From a virus, in IMG/VR virus record IMGVR_UViG_3300037628_000362, positions 1-64,000 of that record: DNA of 64,000 bases; one strand, given 5' to 3'. The notes under the pieces are model-generated. The model had not been told where the DNA came from, did not search any database, and was given only the letters and a program-made list of their open reading frames with translations. The translations under genes and the position numbers were made by a program. The stretch's first letter is position 1; the number at the start of each line of letters is the position of its first letter. Shown in pieces: positions 37,070 through 44,718 of this stretch.

Positions 37070-37389
37070 TGGCTATTCGACCGGTGAGGGTAAGAACGTT
37101 CACGCTCAGCATCAATCAGCGCTGGTGGGAATCACCTGGTGGTGTTGATCTCTGCCGTTGCATCCTGGAAAAGTTTGTGGTATTGCCGAAGCATCTTGAG
37201 ACTTTGGAAGTTCGGATTTTCCGACAGGCGAAAAAAGGGGCATTCAGGCTTGCTAGCGATTATTGGCGGCAGTGGGGTGTCGACGGTGAACGAATAGGGT
37301 TTATTATGAATGTGGAAGTCTACCTTTCTGAGGTCAGTGAGTATACCCGTAGACCCCTGTACGCTGAAATTTGGTACGACGAACCGTGA
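37069..37389 (+). CDS. Small hypothetical protein
   Basis: 106 residues, mixed sheet and helix, basic in the first half (LPKHLETLEVRIFRQAKKGA) and ending in a short strand. Coupled to the preceding gene by TAATG. No family recognised. Confidence 0.5.
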   Translation: MAIRPVRVRTFTLSINQRWWESPGGVDLCRCILEKFVVLPKHLETLEVRIFRQAKKGAFRLASDYWRQWGVDGERIGFIMNVEVYLSEVSEYTRRPLYAEIWYDEP

Positions 37390-37425
37390 ACCCAGTAATA
37401 ATTTCACTATTTTTGAAAGGTAGAA

Positions 37426-37764
37426 ATGAAAAGATCCTACTCGAACGTGATGTACGTTACGCCACACGATTTTGACTTGGTTGTAAATGGCACCTCGACT
37501 GCGACCACCAGAATCGGAGACCGGCGTAAAATATGGCCAGTCCGGCATCGCCTTGTGATCGTCGATAATACAAAAAATGATCGACGGCTGGAGGCTGAAA
37601 TCGTCTATAATGAGTTAATGAATCTTCGAGATGTCTCCAGAACTCAGGCCGGGACCATCGGCGGGTACGGAATTAAAGAACATTACGATGATTTCACTTC
37701 TATTTACTCTGGTTCTGATGACAGCACTATTTTAAGCCTGGTTGGATTCAGGGTACTGGCGTAG
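37426..37764 (+). CDS. Putative ASCH/PUA-like domain protein
   Basis: 112 residues. FDLVVNGTSTATTRIGDRR at about 17-35, a middle strand describing RLVIVDNTKNDRRLEAEIVY, and a final region with YGIKEHYDDF and ILSLVGFRV follow the layout of ASCH domains (a PUA-like fold that binds RNA or modified nucleosides). The GxKT-like turn is replaced by GTSTATTR. Assignment rests on pattern only. Ribosome binding site GAAAGG. Confidence 0.45.
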   Translation: MKRSYSNVMYVTPHDFDLVVNGTSTATTRIGDRRKIWPVRHRLVIVDNTKNDRRLEAEIVYNELMNLRDVSRTQAGTIGGYGIKEHYDDFTSIYSGSDDSTILSLVGFRVLA

Positions 37765-37806
37765 GGTAGCTTTTATTCCCCACCCGTGTTATCGTAGATG
37801 TAGAAA

Positions 37807-37821
37807 GTGACAACGTGTCAC
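37807..37821. promoter_or_regulatory. Palindromic operator-like site 4
   Basis: GTGACAACGTGTCAC, perfect, 33 bases upstream of the ATG at 37855. Same spacing and nearly the same flanks (AGTG...CATTG, ACTTTT) as site 1 at 6258. Confidence 0.75.
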
Positions 37822-37854
37822 ATTGCACTTTTCCCCGCAATCGGAGGATGAAAA

Positions 37855-38514
37855 ATGAAGCGCTTTTGGCTGACACTGCTTTTGGTAGGTCTTCTTTCAC
37901 ACGCCACTCAGGCCGCTCAGGGCTACATCGTCATCGACGGACTCACTCCAGGCCGGCATTACGTGGCCTTCGAGATCGCCGTTGGCTCCGATGGCACTGT
38001 CACCGCTGTTCCTCTGAAGCAGATTGGCAATATTGCCCTGAAACCCCCTGTTATCGAGATTCCTCCTCCGGACGGGTTCCGTGCATCGATCAAAAACCTC
38101 GCCGCCGCAGTCCCGGCACACGATCATAAGGACCGGGTGGCGGCGGGGCTCTCGGCCGTCTATATGGCCGTCTCAGCGAAGCTGGGGTCTGGTGAGATTA
38201 CAGCCCAGCAGGGGCTCCAGGCGATCGACGAAGCCAGTGACGTGATTCTGGGGGCCCTTGACTCCACGGATCACTGGACAGAGTTCCGGGCCGGCCTAAA
38301 GGTGGCGATTAACAACCTGGAACTCCAAGAGCCTAATGACCTGGCGATCGCCCTGGTAGTGGCAGCCGAGGTGCTGTCTGGTAATCAGTCGGTTGCCGAC
38401 CTTCTGCCCATGATCACCATGTTAATCGACGCTATCGTAGATCCGGATCGTCGCCCGTTTCTTAACATGATCCTAAAAGCTGTAATCTCTATCCTGCTGG
38501 TACGGGGGCTGTAG
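37855..38514 (+). CDS. Secreted hypothetical protein
   Basis: 219 residues. N-terminal signal peptide: basic start, hydrophobic core (FWLTLLLVGLLS) and a likely cut after about residue 20 (HATQAAQG). The mature part has a short sheet domain and long Ala/Leu-rich helices, with a hydrophobic C-terminus (MILKAVISILLVRG). It lies two bases before a metalloprotease gene and downstream of a strong operator site. Could be a periplasmic partner in lysis or superinfection exclusion; no homologue recognised. Confidence 0.6.
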   Translation: MKRFWLTLLLVGLLSHATQAAQGYIVIDGLTPGRHYVAFEIAVGSDGTVTAVPLKQIGNIALKPPVIEIPPPDGFRASIKNLAAAVPAHDHKDRVAAGLSAVYMAVSAKLGSGEITAQQGLQAIDEASDVILGALDSTDHWTEFRAGLKVAINNLELQEPNDLAIALVVAAEVLSGNQSVADLLPMITMLIDAIVDPDRRPFLNMILKAVISILLVRGL

Positions 38515-38516
38515 AG

Positions 38517-39563
38517 ATGAATCCAGTTCAAGAAGCAAAGGCCGGCGGCAACCTAATTGGCATAGGGCTCTGGGATCTCGCAAAACTTCGGGCCAACATG
38601 GCTCTCGAAGACCCTCGTGCCGGTCCCGAGAAACTACTCGGTACGCCGCCTGCTTGTAAATGCGGATTCCCTGACGCCGGCGACCCAGAGATTGCAGAGG
38701 GCGATGTCGATGTGATCCAGCGGTGCCTCGACTGCGACGAAGAGCATGCCATAGCACTAAAGAAGGCCCATGCTAGCCGTCTGGCCAGAAAGGGGTCTGG
38801 TTCGTGGGGTCACTGCGTAACGGGATATCCAGATTATCACTCGACAACGTACGGAGTGGATATTCTTTCATTTCCGACGCGCTACTTCCGTGAACTGACT
38901 GATAAAGAGAAGAGAAGCCTGTCGTGGCTGGATAGCCCATGGTGGGGCTGGAGTGTCCCAGAGGTCATGGATAGGTTTTCCGGAAAAACAGTCTTAGACG
39001 CCTGCCTGATGATCGGGATCGAGGAGACGTACCGCCGCGTTGGATGCGCTCATGTCCGAGTGGACAGTAAAAAAGAAGCCAGTATCTGGATAAAGGCCCG
39101 ACCGATGCCCGGAAGCCAGACCGGCATTGGATGGTTCCCTGAGCCAGGGTGTCGGTCTAAGGTCGAGTTCCATATCGACAGCTTATGGAACCCAAGAGAC
39201 TTACACTCTCTGATTTGTCTGTTCGGCCATGAGTGCGGCCACTGTAACGGCCTGGAGCACACGTTCGCTGGTCAGGCTCGACATCACGGCGTCATGGGCT
39301 ACGACGACAAGACTCCCTACGAGGGATTCAGTACCGGCCAGGGGGCGCACACGCTTCCGCGGGACCCAAGCCGGGATGTTCTGGAAAGATTTTACACGCC
39401 ATCTACGGTTCCTCCTCTCAACGGGCCCGAGCCTCCACTCACGCAATTGACTCGCAGGCCCAGCGAGGAGGAATTCGACGCACTTCAGAATCGGATCGGC
39501 CTGGAGCTGGCAGATTTCCGCGGGCAATATTACGGGACAGAGAGCGGCCCGATAATCTGGTAA
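38517..39563 (+). CDS. Metzincin-type metalloprotease
   Basis: 348 residues. It carries the complete metzincin zinc signature HECGHCNGLEH (H238, E239, H242, H248), and a Met-turn HHGVMGY with M260. The N-terminal 100 residues include a CKCG and a CLDC pair, likely a small zinc-binding domain. No signal peptide. The domain resembles matrixin-type peptidases used by phages and bacteria to cut proteins or peptide cross-links. It sits in a probable lysis/exit neighbourhood next to a secreted protein and a holin-like protein; the real substrate is unknown. Confidence 0.75.
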   Translation: MNPVQEAKAGGNLIGIGLWDLAKLRANMALEDPRAGPEKLLGTPPACKCGFPDAGDPEIAEGDVDVIQRCLDCDEEHAIALKKAHASRLARKGSGSWGHCVTGYPDYHSTTYGVDILSFPTRYFRELTDKEKRSLSWLDSPWWGWSVPEVMDRFSGKTVLDACLMIGIEETYRRVGCAHVRVDSKKEASIWIKARPMPGSQTGIGWFPEPGCRSKVEFHIDSLWNPRDLHSLICLFGHECGHCNGLEHTFAGQARHHGVMGYDDKTPYEGFSTGQGAHTLPRDPSRDVLERFYTPSTVPPLNGPEPPLTQLTRRPSEEEFDALQNRIGLELADFRGQYYGTESGPIIW

Positions 39564-39585
39564 TAGGAAGTGAGATAACTAAGCC

Positions 39586-39873
39586 ATGCAAGAAAAGCAA
39601 CCTATTGGCCCGCGCGAGTTCCAGTGGCATTTTGGATGGTACAGCACTAAGACTCACGCAGTTCATTTCAAGACGGCGGGAAAGGCAAAATATAATCAGT
39701 CGGTTAGGAGTCTTTGCGGTGCGTTTGTATATCCGTTTTCACCTCCGAGTGGAAAATGGTCCGAGTTTCAGGAGCGAGCACAGGCAAGGAGCCAAGGTGC
39801 TGGTTCGATGTGTAAACATTGCATGAAGCGTGTTTCGGCAATAACGAATGAGCATAAACCAGAGGGGGCATAA
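39586..39873 (+). CDS. Small hypothetical protein
   Basis: 95 residues, basic, with a C-terminal CKHC pair and an earlier single Cys. No domain recognised. Closely packed between the metalloprotease and a membrane protein. Confidence 0.5.
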   Translation: MQEKQPIGPREFQWHFGWYSTKTHAVHFKTAGKAKYNQSVRSLCGAFVYPFSPPSGKWSEFQERAQARSQGAGSMCKHCMKRVSAITNEHKPEGA

Positions 39874-39875
39874 AC

Positions 39876-40097
39876 ATGAACCTACACATCGATCTTGACG
39901 CCGCATTAGGCATCGCTGGGCTGGCAATTACAGTCATTGGGGCGTGTCTGGGAGCCTGCTGGATTCTTTGCAAGCGCCTGACTAAACTTTCTGGCTCAAT
40001 CGACAAACTCGGTGCCCTACTCGACCTTCGCATCGATAACCTGGAGAAAGAGTTACGGAAGCTCTGGGATATCGTGAACACAAGAAAAGTGAAATAA
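39876..40097 (+). CDS. Holin-like single-span membrane protein
   Basis: 73 residues. A transmembrane helix (about 10-35: GIAGLAITVIGACLGACWIL) is followed by an amphipathic coiled coil (IDKLGALLDLRIDNLEKEL). Small proteins of this shape are common class III-like holin candidates or spanin-like partners. Two bases after the preceding stop. Function inferred from shape and neighbourhood only. Confidence 0.5.
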   Translation: MNLHIDLDAALGIAGLAITVIGACLGACWILCKRLTKLSGSIDKLGALLDLRIDNLEKELRKLWDIVNTRKVK

Positions 40098-40174
40098 TTC
40101 TTGCACTTCCCGAAACACAACCTACGTTTGTTTGTCGTCAAACTATTACTTGACTCATCAACGGAGAAATAGTG

Positions 40175-40660
40175 ATGAACGGAAAAGTAAAGCGGTTCCC
40201 GTTGCGGGATATCTTATCTGTCACGACAGGCCGTTTACTGACCAAAGGCAACGGTCCTAGCGACAACGGCATCGGAGCCCTGTATGACTTATTAGGACAC
40301 ATGACCGGCGGTTCGCCATTCACACATCAGTTACCGCGGTTCGCCGAAGAGTGTAAGCCCTGGCTGTATCGTTGGTTTCCGGAGCTGGCCGCGGCAGAAT
40401 CAGGCTCCGCGATGAAAAGCCTTGATCTTTGGGTCAGCAAAGCCCCGTCGTGCCCGGACGAAGGTGTTAAGATGTGGCTGGCGGAACTCAAAATGATGAA
40501 CCCGGATCTTCAGGACGAGTACGACGTGGGGCAAATTCAGGCCGACGACCACGACACTAGGGACCCGCTCGATGAACTTGTCGCAATGCGCGGGTCCGAC
40601 GAAGGAATCTTTCCCGTTCTTGTAAGTCCTAACGAGCCAAGTACGTCAGTCCTAAACTAA
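40175..40660 (+). CDS. Conserved phage protein, unknown function
   Basis: 161 residues from ATG at 40175, after ACGGAGAAA. The run FPLRDILSVTTGRLL, DNGIGALYDLLGHMTG and LPRFAEECKPWLYRWFPEL is shared by small proteins in many phages next to replication genes, where it is annotated only as a domain of unknown function. It is preceded by ACTTGACTCATCA, the same 13-mer as at 27749. It opens the recombination/replication module. Confidence 0.65.
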   Translation: MNGKVKRFPLRDILSVTTGRLLTKGNGPSDNGIGALYDLLGHMTGGSPFTHQLPRFAEECKPWLYRWFPELAAAESGSAMKSLDLWVSKAPSCPDEGVKMWLAELKMMNPDLQDEYDVGQIQADDHDTRDPLDELVAMRGSDEGIFPVLVSPNEPSTSVLN

Positions 40661-40686
40661 AACGCTCACACCAGAGCACCAAGTAG

Positions 40687-41583
40687 ATGAAGTGTACAAC
40701 TGATCTCATTGAGCCAGTAGCCCGTCGTTGGCGTGCTCACGTAAAGGAAGTAATCGAGGGTCTTCCGTTCGCCGATTACTGCGAGATCGTGGCAATGAAC
40801 TCCTCGACGATCGTGGAGGGGATCAACGACGATCACGAACTGTCGATGCATCATCTTCGCCATGCGTGGCTGAATCCGTTAAAGGACACCCCGGCGCGTA
40901 AGTGGGGCAGGATGATGCATACGCTGCTGTTCGAGCCGCATGAGTTCGAGGAGAAGTACGCGATCTGGAACGACGGCCCGAAGGTCGGGCTGGGCTACAA
41001 GAATTGGAAGCACGAGAACCGTGGTTGCGAGATCATCGGCTGGAAGGAGCAGGTTGATTGCGTCCACGCCGCTGCCGCATTCCTCCAGAATAATAAGATT
41101 CAGGAGATCATCAAGGACTGCGTTCCAGAACTGACGCTCTTGACACCGACAGATGGCATCCAGTGTAAATGCAAGATCGACTGCACTACCACGGATCGTA
41201 GACTCGTTGACTTCAAGACGACCAGAAGGAAAAGTGCCGCCGGATTCGGGCGGGATTTCTTCGGCTACAAGTACGACATCAAGCTCGGCCTGTACCGCTA
41301 CTGGCTCCGGCAGCATTACGAAGGCGACTGGCCGTGCGAAGTCATTACCATGGAGAACGAGCCCCCGTTCTACACTCGCGTCATACCAATACCTCACGCC
41401 GTCCTGGACCGCGGTGAGGAGATCGGGCTCAAGGTGATCCGTGCATTGCGTGAGGCGATCGACAGTGACTCTTGGCCGGGCTGGGATAACGGAGAGTACA
41501 CTGATCTCGTCGTTCCGATCTGGAGTATGCCCGACGATGAAGTTGATTACGAAGGAGTACAGGAGATCAAACATGGAGACTGA
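40687..41583 (+). CDS. PD-(D/E)XK nuclease (RecE/DUF3799-like)
   Basis: 298 residues. Resembles phage PD-(D/E)XK exonucleases of the RecE/Cas4-like group: conserved H78 in GRMMHTLLFEP, then the core KIDCTTTDRRLVDFKTTRR with D165, D175 and K177, and a downstream helix with YRYWLR. Such enzymes resect double-stranded DNA for phage recombination or help DNA replication. It overlaps the following gene, whose product may be the partner protein, and an SMC-like ATPase follows. Confidence 0.8.
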   Translation: MKCTTDLIEPVARRWRAHVKEVIEGLPFADYCEIVAMNSSTIVEGINDDHELSMHHLRHAWLNPLKDTPARKWGRMMHTLLFEPHEFEEKYAIWNDGPKVGLGYKNWKHENRGCEIIGWKEQVDCVHAAAAFLQNNKIQEIIKDCVPELTLLTPTDGIQCKCKIDCTTTDRRLVDFKTTRRKSAAGFGRDFFGYKYDIKLGLYRYWLRQHYEGDWPCEVITMENEPPFYTRVIPIPHAVLDRGEEIGLKVIRALREAIDSDSWPGWDNGEYTDLVVPIWSMPDDEVDYEGVQEIKHGD

Positions 41584-41953
41584 ACAATTCACCGGCGCAT
41601 CTTCCGTAATGAAGGGCGATACGCCCTGGCTTGCGTCAGAGGATATTATTGATGCCGGTGACGTGATCGTGGAAATCGAGGGGATTTACCTGCATCGTGA
41701 CGCAGTGTTTGATGATGGGCGCAAGGAAGATGTGTACGCCCTGGGTTTCGTGGGTAAAAAGAAACATCTAATCCTGAATGCCACAAACCGCCAGCGGATA
41801 GTAAAATTGACCGGCACAGGTAAAACAGCATCCTGGATCGGTCAAGTGATCGCCCTGTACGTTGAATACGGAATCCGGAAGCCAGGCGGCGTGAAGGGCG
41901 AGACGACGTGCGGGATCAGGATTAGGGAAAAGGTGCCTGTTCAAGAAAAGTGA
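41573..41953 (+). CDS. Conserved recombination-associated small protein
   Basis: 126 residues from the ATG at 41573 after AGGAG; it overlaps the nuclease gene by 11 bases. The stretch LILNATNRQRIVKLTGTGKT, WIGQVIALYVE and a final GIRIREK is a pattern I recall from proteins next to phage exonucleases, without a firm function. Strand-rich, so an OB-like or single-strand-binding partner is possible. Stop overlaps the palindrome region. Confidence 0.6.
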   Translation: METEQFTGASSVMKGDTPWLASEDIIDAGDVIVEIEGIYLHRDAVFDDGRKEDVYALGFVGKKKHLILNATNRQRIVKLTGTGKTASWIGQVIALYVEYGIRKPGGVKGETTCGIRIREKVPVQEK

Positions 41954-41964
41954 CAACGTGTCAC
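41950..41964. promoter_or_regulatory. Palindromic operator-like site 5
   Basis: GTGACAACGTGTCAC, perfect. Overlaps the stop of the preceding gene and lies 27 bases before the ATG at 41992. Confidence 0.75.
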
Positions 41965-41991
41965 ATTTGTAAACCTAAAACGGAGGAAACC

Positions 41992-43317
41992 ATGAAAGTT
42001 CTGCGCTACACCGTCCACAATTTGATGCGGATTTCCGATCTCGACCTGGACCTCGAAGGCCGCCACCTGTTCGTGATCGGCGGAAAGAACGGCGAGGGCA
42101 AGACCTCCGCCACTTCCGCTCTCCTAATGGCCCTGTGCGGCCGATCCGGGATGGACTGGCCTGAAGTGGCACTGCGTGAAGGGCAAGATGAAGGATGGGT
42201 GAAGGTCGAACTGGCCGGCGATGCCGTACTCGAAAATTACACGGTTGAGTTGAACCTCAAACGTCGTCGCGGCGGGACTGTCATTGAGGGCCTGAAGATG
42301 ACGGACTCGGACGGCAAAACGCTCACCGGACCTCGTGATATACTGAAACAACTGTACCACAATAGGGCGTTCGATCCACGGGAGTTCGAGACCGCACCCA
42401 AGAAGGCCCGCCGGGAGTGGCTGATGTCCCTAGCCGGTCTGGACTTCAGCGAGGATAAGGCTAAGCGAAAGCGGATCTTCGATGAGCGAACCGTCGTCAA
42501 CCGAGACGTGCATAAGGCCAAGGCCAAGCTGGAGGACATGGCGTTTCACAGTGACGCGCCGGAAAAAGAGGTCTCGTCGTGGGACAGGATGCAGGAAGTC
42601 GATCGGAGGCAGAAGCATAACGCGAAGCTCGACAGCCTGAATGAAAAGTTCGCTGGGTGCCAGCGTAGTATCGAAGAGTCAATGGCAGCCGCCCGTAGAC
42701 TCGCCGATGAGATCGAAAAAACCGAGGCCCTTCTTCGTGTCAGGCAGAGTCATTTCAGGTCGAACGCCAGTGAGCAATCGGCACTCCAGGACTCCATTGA
42801 TTCGATCAAGTACGACATAGACCATTTTGTGCAGCTCGATGTTGAGGAGATACGGGACAAGATCAAGACGGACGGTGAGAACAACCAGAAAGTCCGCGAG
42901 AACGTCGTTCGTGCGGCCCAAAAAGAAGAGCTGACCGACCTATCGACAAAAGTGTTCGATCTCACTGATGCTATCCATGCCATCGACGACAAGATTCAGA
43001 ACGCCCTGAACGATGCCCAGTTCCCGGTCGCCGGGCTGTCAGTCGACGACGACGGGGTTCTCTGGAATGGTCTACCGTTCGAGCAGGCGTCCCAGAGCGA
43101 GCGGATTGTCGTTTCAGCCAAGATCGGACTGGCGGCCAACCCAGAGCTTCCGCTGCTTGTGACTCAGCATGGCTCGGATCTCGACAGGGATACGCTCAAG
43201 AGCCTGGAGTCGTTCCTGGCGGAAGAAGACGCCCAGATGATCTTAGAGGTCGTGACACGCACAGAGGAGGATGAAGAACTATGCTCGCTGGTCATCGAGG
43301 ACGGTAAAGCCAAGTAG
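41992..43317 (+). CDS. SMC/RecF-like AAA ATPase
   Basis: 441 residues. Walker A GGKNGEGKTSA with K37, followed by a coiled-coil middle (about 160-330) and an ABC-like signature region (QASQSERIVVSAKIG) near 365. The Walker B position reads LPLLVTQHGSDLD, so the usual catalytic Asp-Glu is not evident; this could mean an altered or weak ATPase. SbcC/RecF/Rad50-like phage proteins assist exonucleases and recombination. It follows the nuclease and its partner, supporting that role. Start ATG after GGAGGA; a longer GTG reading from inside the palindrome is rejected. Confidence 0.75.
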   Translation: MKVLRYTVHNLMRISDLDLDLEGRHLFVIGGKNGEGKTSATSALLMALCGRSGMDWPEVALREGQDEGWVKVELAGDAVLENYTVELNLKRRRGGTVIEGLKMTDSDGKTLTGPRDILKQLYHNRAFDPREFETAPKKARREWLMSLAGLDFSEDKAKRKRIFDERTVVNRDVHKAKAKLEDMAFHSDAPEKEVSSWDRMQEVDRRQKHNAKLDSLNEKFAGCQRSIEESMAAARRLADEIEKTEALLRVRQSHFRSNASEQSALQDSIDSIKYDIDHFVQLDVEEIRDKIKTDGENNQKVRENVVRAAQKEELTDLSTKVFDLTDAIHAIDDKIQNALNDAQFPVAGLSVDDDGVLWNGLPFEQASQSERIVVSAKIGLAANPELPLLVTQHGSDLDRDTLKSLESFLAEEDAQMILEVVTRTEEDEELCSLVIEDGKAK

Positions 43318-43347
43318 TTGAAGCCATCTGAGTAGCCAGGCTATAAT
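43318..43347 (+). promoter_or_regulatory. Sigma70-like promoter for GroES
   Basis: TTGAAG at 43318-43323 and a perfect TATAAT at 43342-43347 with an 18-base spacer. It lies just after the ATPase stop and 42 bases before the GroES start. The best-matching sigma70 -10 box I see in the window. Confidence 0.65.
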
Positions 43348-43388
43348 GGAGTCTCATTTCAAACCCTAGTAAAACGGAGGATCTTTTA

Positions 43389-43757
43389 ATGACCGACTTG
43401 AAAGTAGCAGCGTTCCCGGATGACGGGCCACTCGTTCCACATCCGCTGACCTTGGAGAACCTTCCTATCCCACTCGGCGACTTCGTGCTGATCGAGCCGA
43501 TTGACCAGACTGTCTCGGACGGCGGAATCCGGCTGCCAGAGGGCGCAGACATGGGGCCTAACCGCGGCCGTGTCTTGGCTGTTGGCCCAGGGCGATGGGA
43601 GTTCGGCGCACTGATTGAGCCAAAGGTGGAAAAGGGAGACTTGGTTCTACTGTTGTTCGCCTACGATCGTCCAGCCGAAATCCCGCATAACGGACAGAAG
43701 TTGATTATCATTCGTGAGAGGGCGATCATCGCCAAACTGAACCCAAGGAGCCTGTAA
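43389..43757 (+). CDS. groES: GroES-like co-chaperonin
   Basis: 122 residues. Features of the Cpn10 fold: an N-terminal extension of about 28 residues, then LGDFVLIEPI, the mobile-loop region (SDGGIRLPEGAD), GRVLAVGPGRWEFG, VEKGDLVLLLF and a closing IIIRERAIIAKL. Phage GroES proteins (such as T4 gp31) help the host GroEL fold the phage capsid protein. No groEL gene is nearby, so the host GroEL would be used. Own strong promoter just upstream; the tRNA cluster follows. Confidence 0.85.
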   Translation: MTDLKVAAFPDDGPLVPHPLTLENLPIPLGDFVLIEPIDQTVSDGGIRLPEGADMGPNRGRVLAVGPGRWEFGALIEPKVEKGDLVLLLFAYDRPAEIPHNGQKLIIIRERAIIAKLNPRSL

Positions 43758-43815
43758 AACGGAGATGGTGGCGGGGACGTTTTGCCGTGGTCCCGGGCTA
43801 ATACGGGGCAGTTAT

Positions 43816-43903
43816 GGCCAAGCATTATGGTTGTGGATCAGTCGTCACAGGCCGAAGAGGCAGATGATGGATGATTGGCGGGTTCGATTCCTGCCCTTGG
43901 TCC
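43816..43903 (+). tRNA. tRNA-like element 1 (noncanonical)
   Basis: Acceptor-like GGCCAAG (43816-43822) pairs with CTTGGTC (43896-43902), and a T-arm with loop TTCGATT has a 6-bp stem GGCGGG/CCTGCC. Total 88 bases. I cannot fold a normal D-arm or anticodon arm in the middle. It shares its last 29 bases exactly with element 2. Perhaps a degenerate tRNA or a tRNA-mimic. Confidence 0.35.
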
Positions 43904-43907
43904 TTAT

Positions 43908-43977
43908 GACCAAGCTCGTGATTGGGTCCACTGTGCCCCGGGCCGTGGATGGCGGGTTCGATTCCTGCCCTTGGTCC
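43908..43977 (+). tRNA. tRNA-like element 2 (noncanonical)
   Basis: Perfect 7-bp acceptor GACCAAG/CTTGGTC, a 3-4 bp D-arm-like stem GTG/CAC and the same 6-bp T-arm as element 1. The anticodon region is too short by three or four bases and cannot form a 5-bp stem with 7-base loop; no anticodon can be assigned. Its 3' 29 bases equal those of element 1, so one arose from the other. Confidence 0.4.
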
Positions 43978-43981
43978 TTGA

Positions 43982-44052
43982 TGTGGGCTAGTGTAATGGT
44001 AACATACGGGCCTCATACGTCCGTGCTATCGGTTCGACTCCGGTGCCCACCA
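43982..44052 (+). tRNA. tRNA-Met-like (anticodon CAT)
   Basis: 71 bases with a good cloverleaf: D-stem GTGT/ACAT, loop with GG, anticodon stem CGGGC/GTCCG with 7-base loop CTCATAC (anticodon CAT), variable TGCT, T-stem ATCGG/CCGGT with loop TTCGACT. The acceptor TGTGGGC/GCCCACC has an unpaired first position (T1, C72), reminiscent of initiator tRNAs but with different bases. CCA is not encoded (A then TTT). Either elongator Met, or Ile if C34 is modified. Confidence 0.7.
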
Positions 44053-44114
44053 TTTATAAGCACAAACACTAATGAGATCCCTGGCGGCCGGCGGCGGGGA
44101 CGTTTTGCCGGTGC

Positions 44115-44172
44115 ATACGCCAATGTTCTAAGGCGGGCGATAGAGACTCCAGTTCGATTCCTGGGGCGTATA
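44115..44172 (+). tRNA. tRNA-like element 4, lacks D-arm
   Basis: Acceptor ATACGCC/GGCGTAT pairs perfectly and a T-arm-like stem CCAG/CTGG has loop TTCGATTC (8 bases). Only 27 bases lie between, too few for D- and anticodon arms. Truncated tRNA or a tRNA-like signal. Confidence 0.3.
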
Positions 44173-44336
44173 CTAGAACCCGTGAGAAGGCCCTTAACCG
44201 GATTCTAGTCACTGAAGGTGAGGCTTTGAAATCCAGTAGACTGCTGGGTTCATTTACGCTGGGTAATGACCGTCGCGGGAAGCACCCGCCGCTAAATTAC
44301 CTGGGGCCGTTATTTTACCTCAACCAGGAGGATTTA

Positions 44337-44516
44337 ATGAGATTGGCAGCTATCGAAAAACTTGTCGTCGCGCTGATCGTCGTTATGGTGTTACTGATCG
44401 CCGGATCCGTGGGATGCTTCGTGTATGTCATCAGTGAAGCCGGTGGCTGTAGGGGAGTTGTAATTGAGGTCGGCAAGGGGATTAAGGACATATCCAGCGA
44501 GATCAATAAGGACTAA
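44337..44516 (+). CDS. Small membrane protein
   Basis: 59 residues from the ATG at 44337 after a perfect AGGAGG; a longer TTG reading is rejected. One strong transmembrane helix (VVALIVVMVLLIAGSVGCFV) then a short charged tail. Function unknown. Confidence 0.55.
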   Translation: MRLAAIEKLVVALIVVMVLLIAGSVGCFVYVISEAGGCRGVVIEVGKGIKDISSEINKD

Positions 44517-44522
44517 CTTATT

Positions 44523-44717
44523 ATGAATAAAAAACAACTTCTAGTGGATGCAATAATTGGGCGTGGCTTCCGGAGCATACAACATTCCGTGGCTATGACA
44601 GAAGAGGGACTCGCTCGATTCAACGGAAATCAACATAACGAATCTTGGGAATGGAAACGTAATAGCCTTATGGAAATGGAGACGACTCAACTGAAAGCAA
44701 TCTACTGCGAGGACTAG
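44523..44717 (+). CDS. Small hypothetical protein
   Basis: 64 residues, six bases after the previous stop and one base before the ParB-like gene. Charged, with FNGNQHNESWEWKR in the middle. No domain recognised; only the packing supports it as a gene. Confidence 0.45.
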   Translation: MNKKQLLVDAIIGRGFRSIQHSVAMTEEGLARFNGNQHNESWEWKRNSLMEMETTQLKAIYCED

Positions 44718-44718
44718 T

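Larger units (their letters stand above)
43770..44110 (+). repeat. 18-bp direct repeat around tRNA cluster
   Basis: GGCGGGGACGTTTTGCCG occurs at 43770-43787 and again at 44093-44110, bracketing the tRNA and tRNA-like elements. In the first copy GGGAC and downstream GTCCC can pair. Could mark a duplicated or mobile tRNA unit. Confidence 0.5.

Noticed and set aside
43825-43895. Full class-II tRNA (Leu, Ser or Sec) in element 1
   Set aside because: Length 88 fits, but no D-arm, anticodon stem or variable arm can be paired, so only tRNA-like is claimed.
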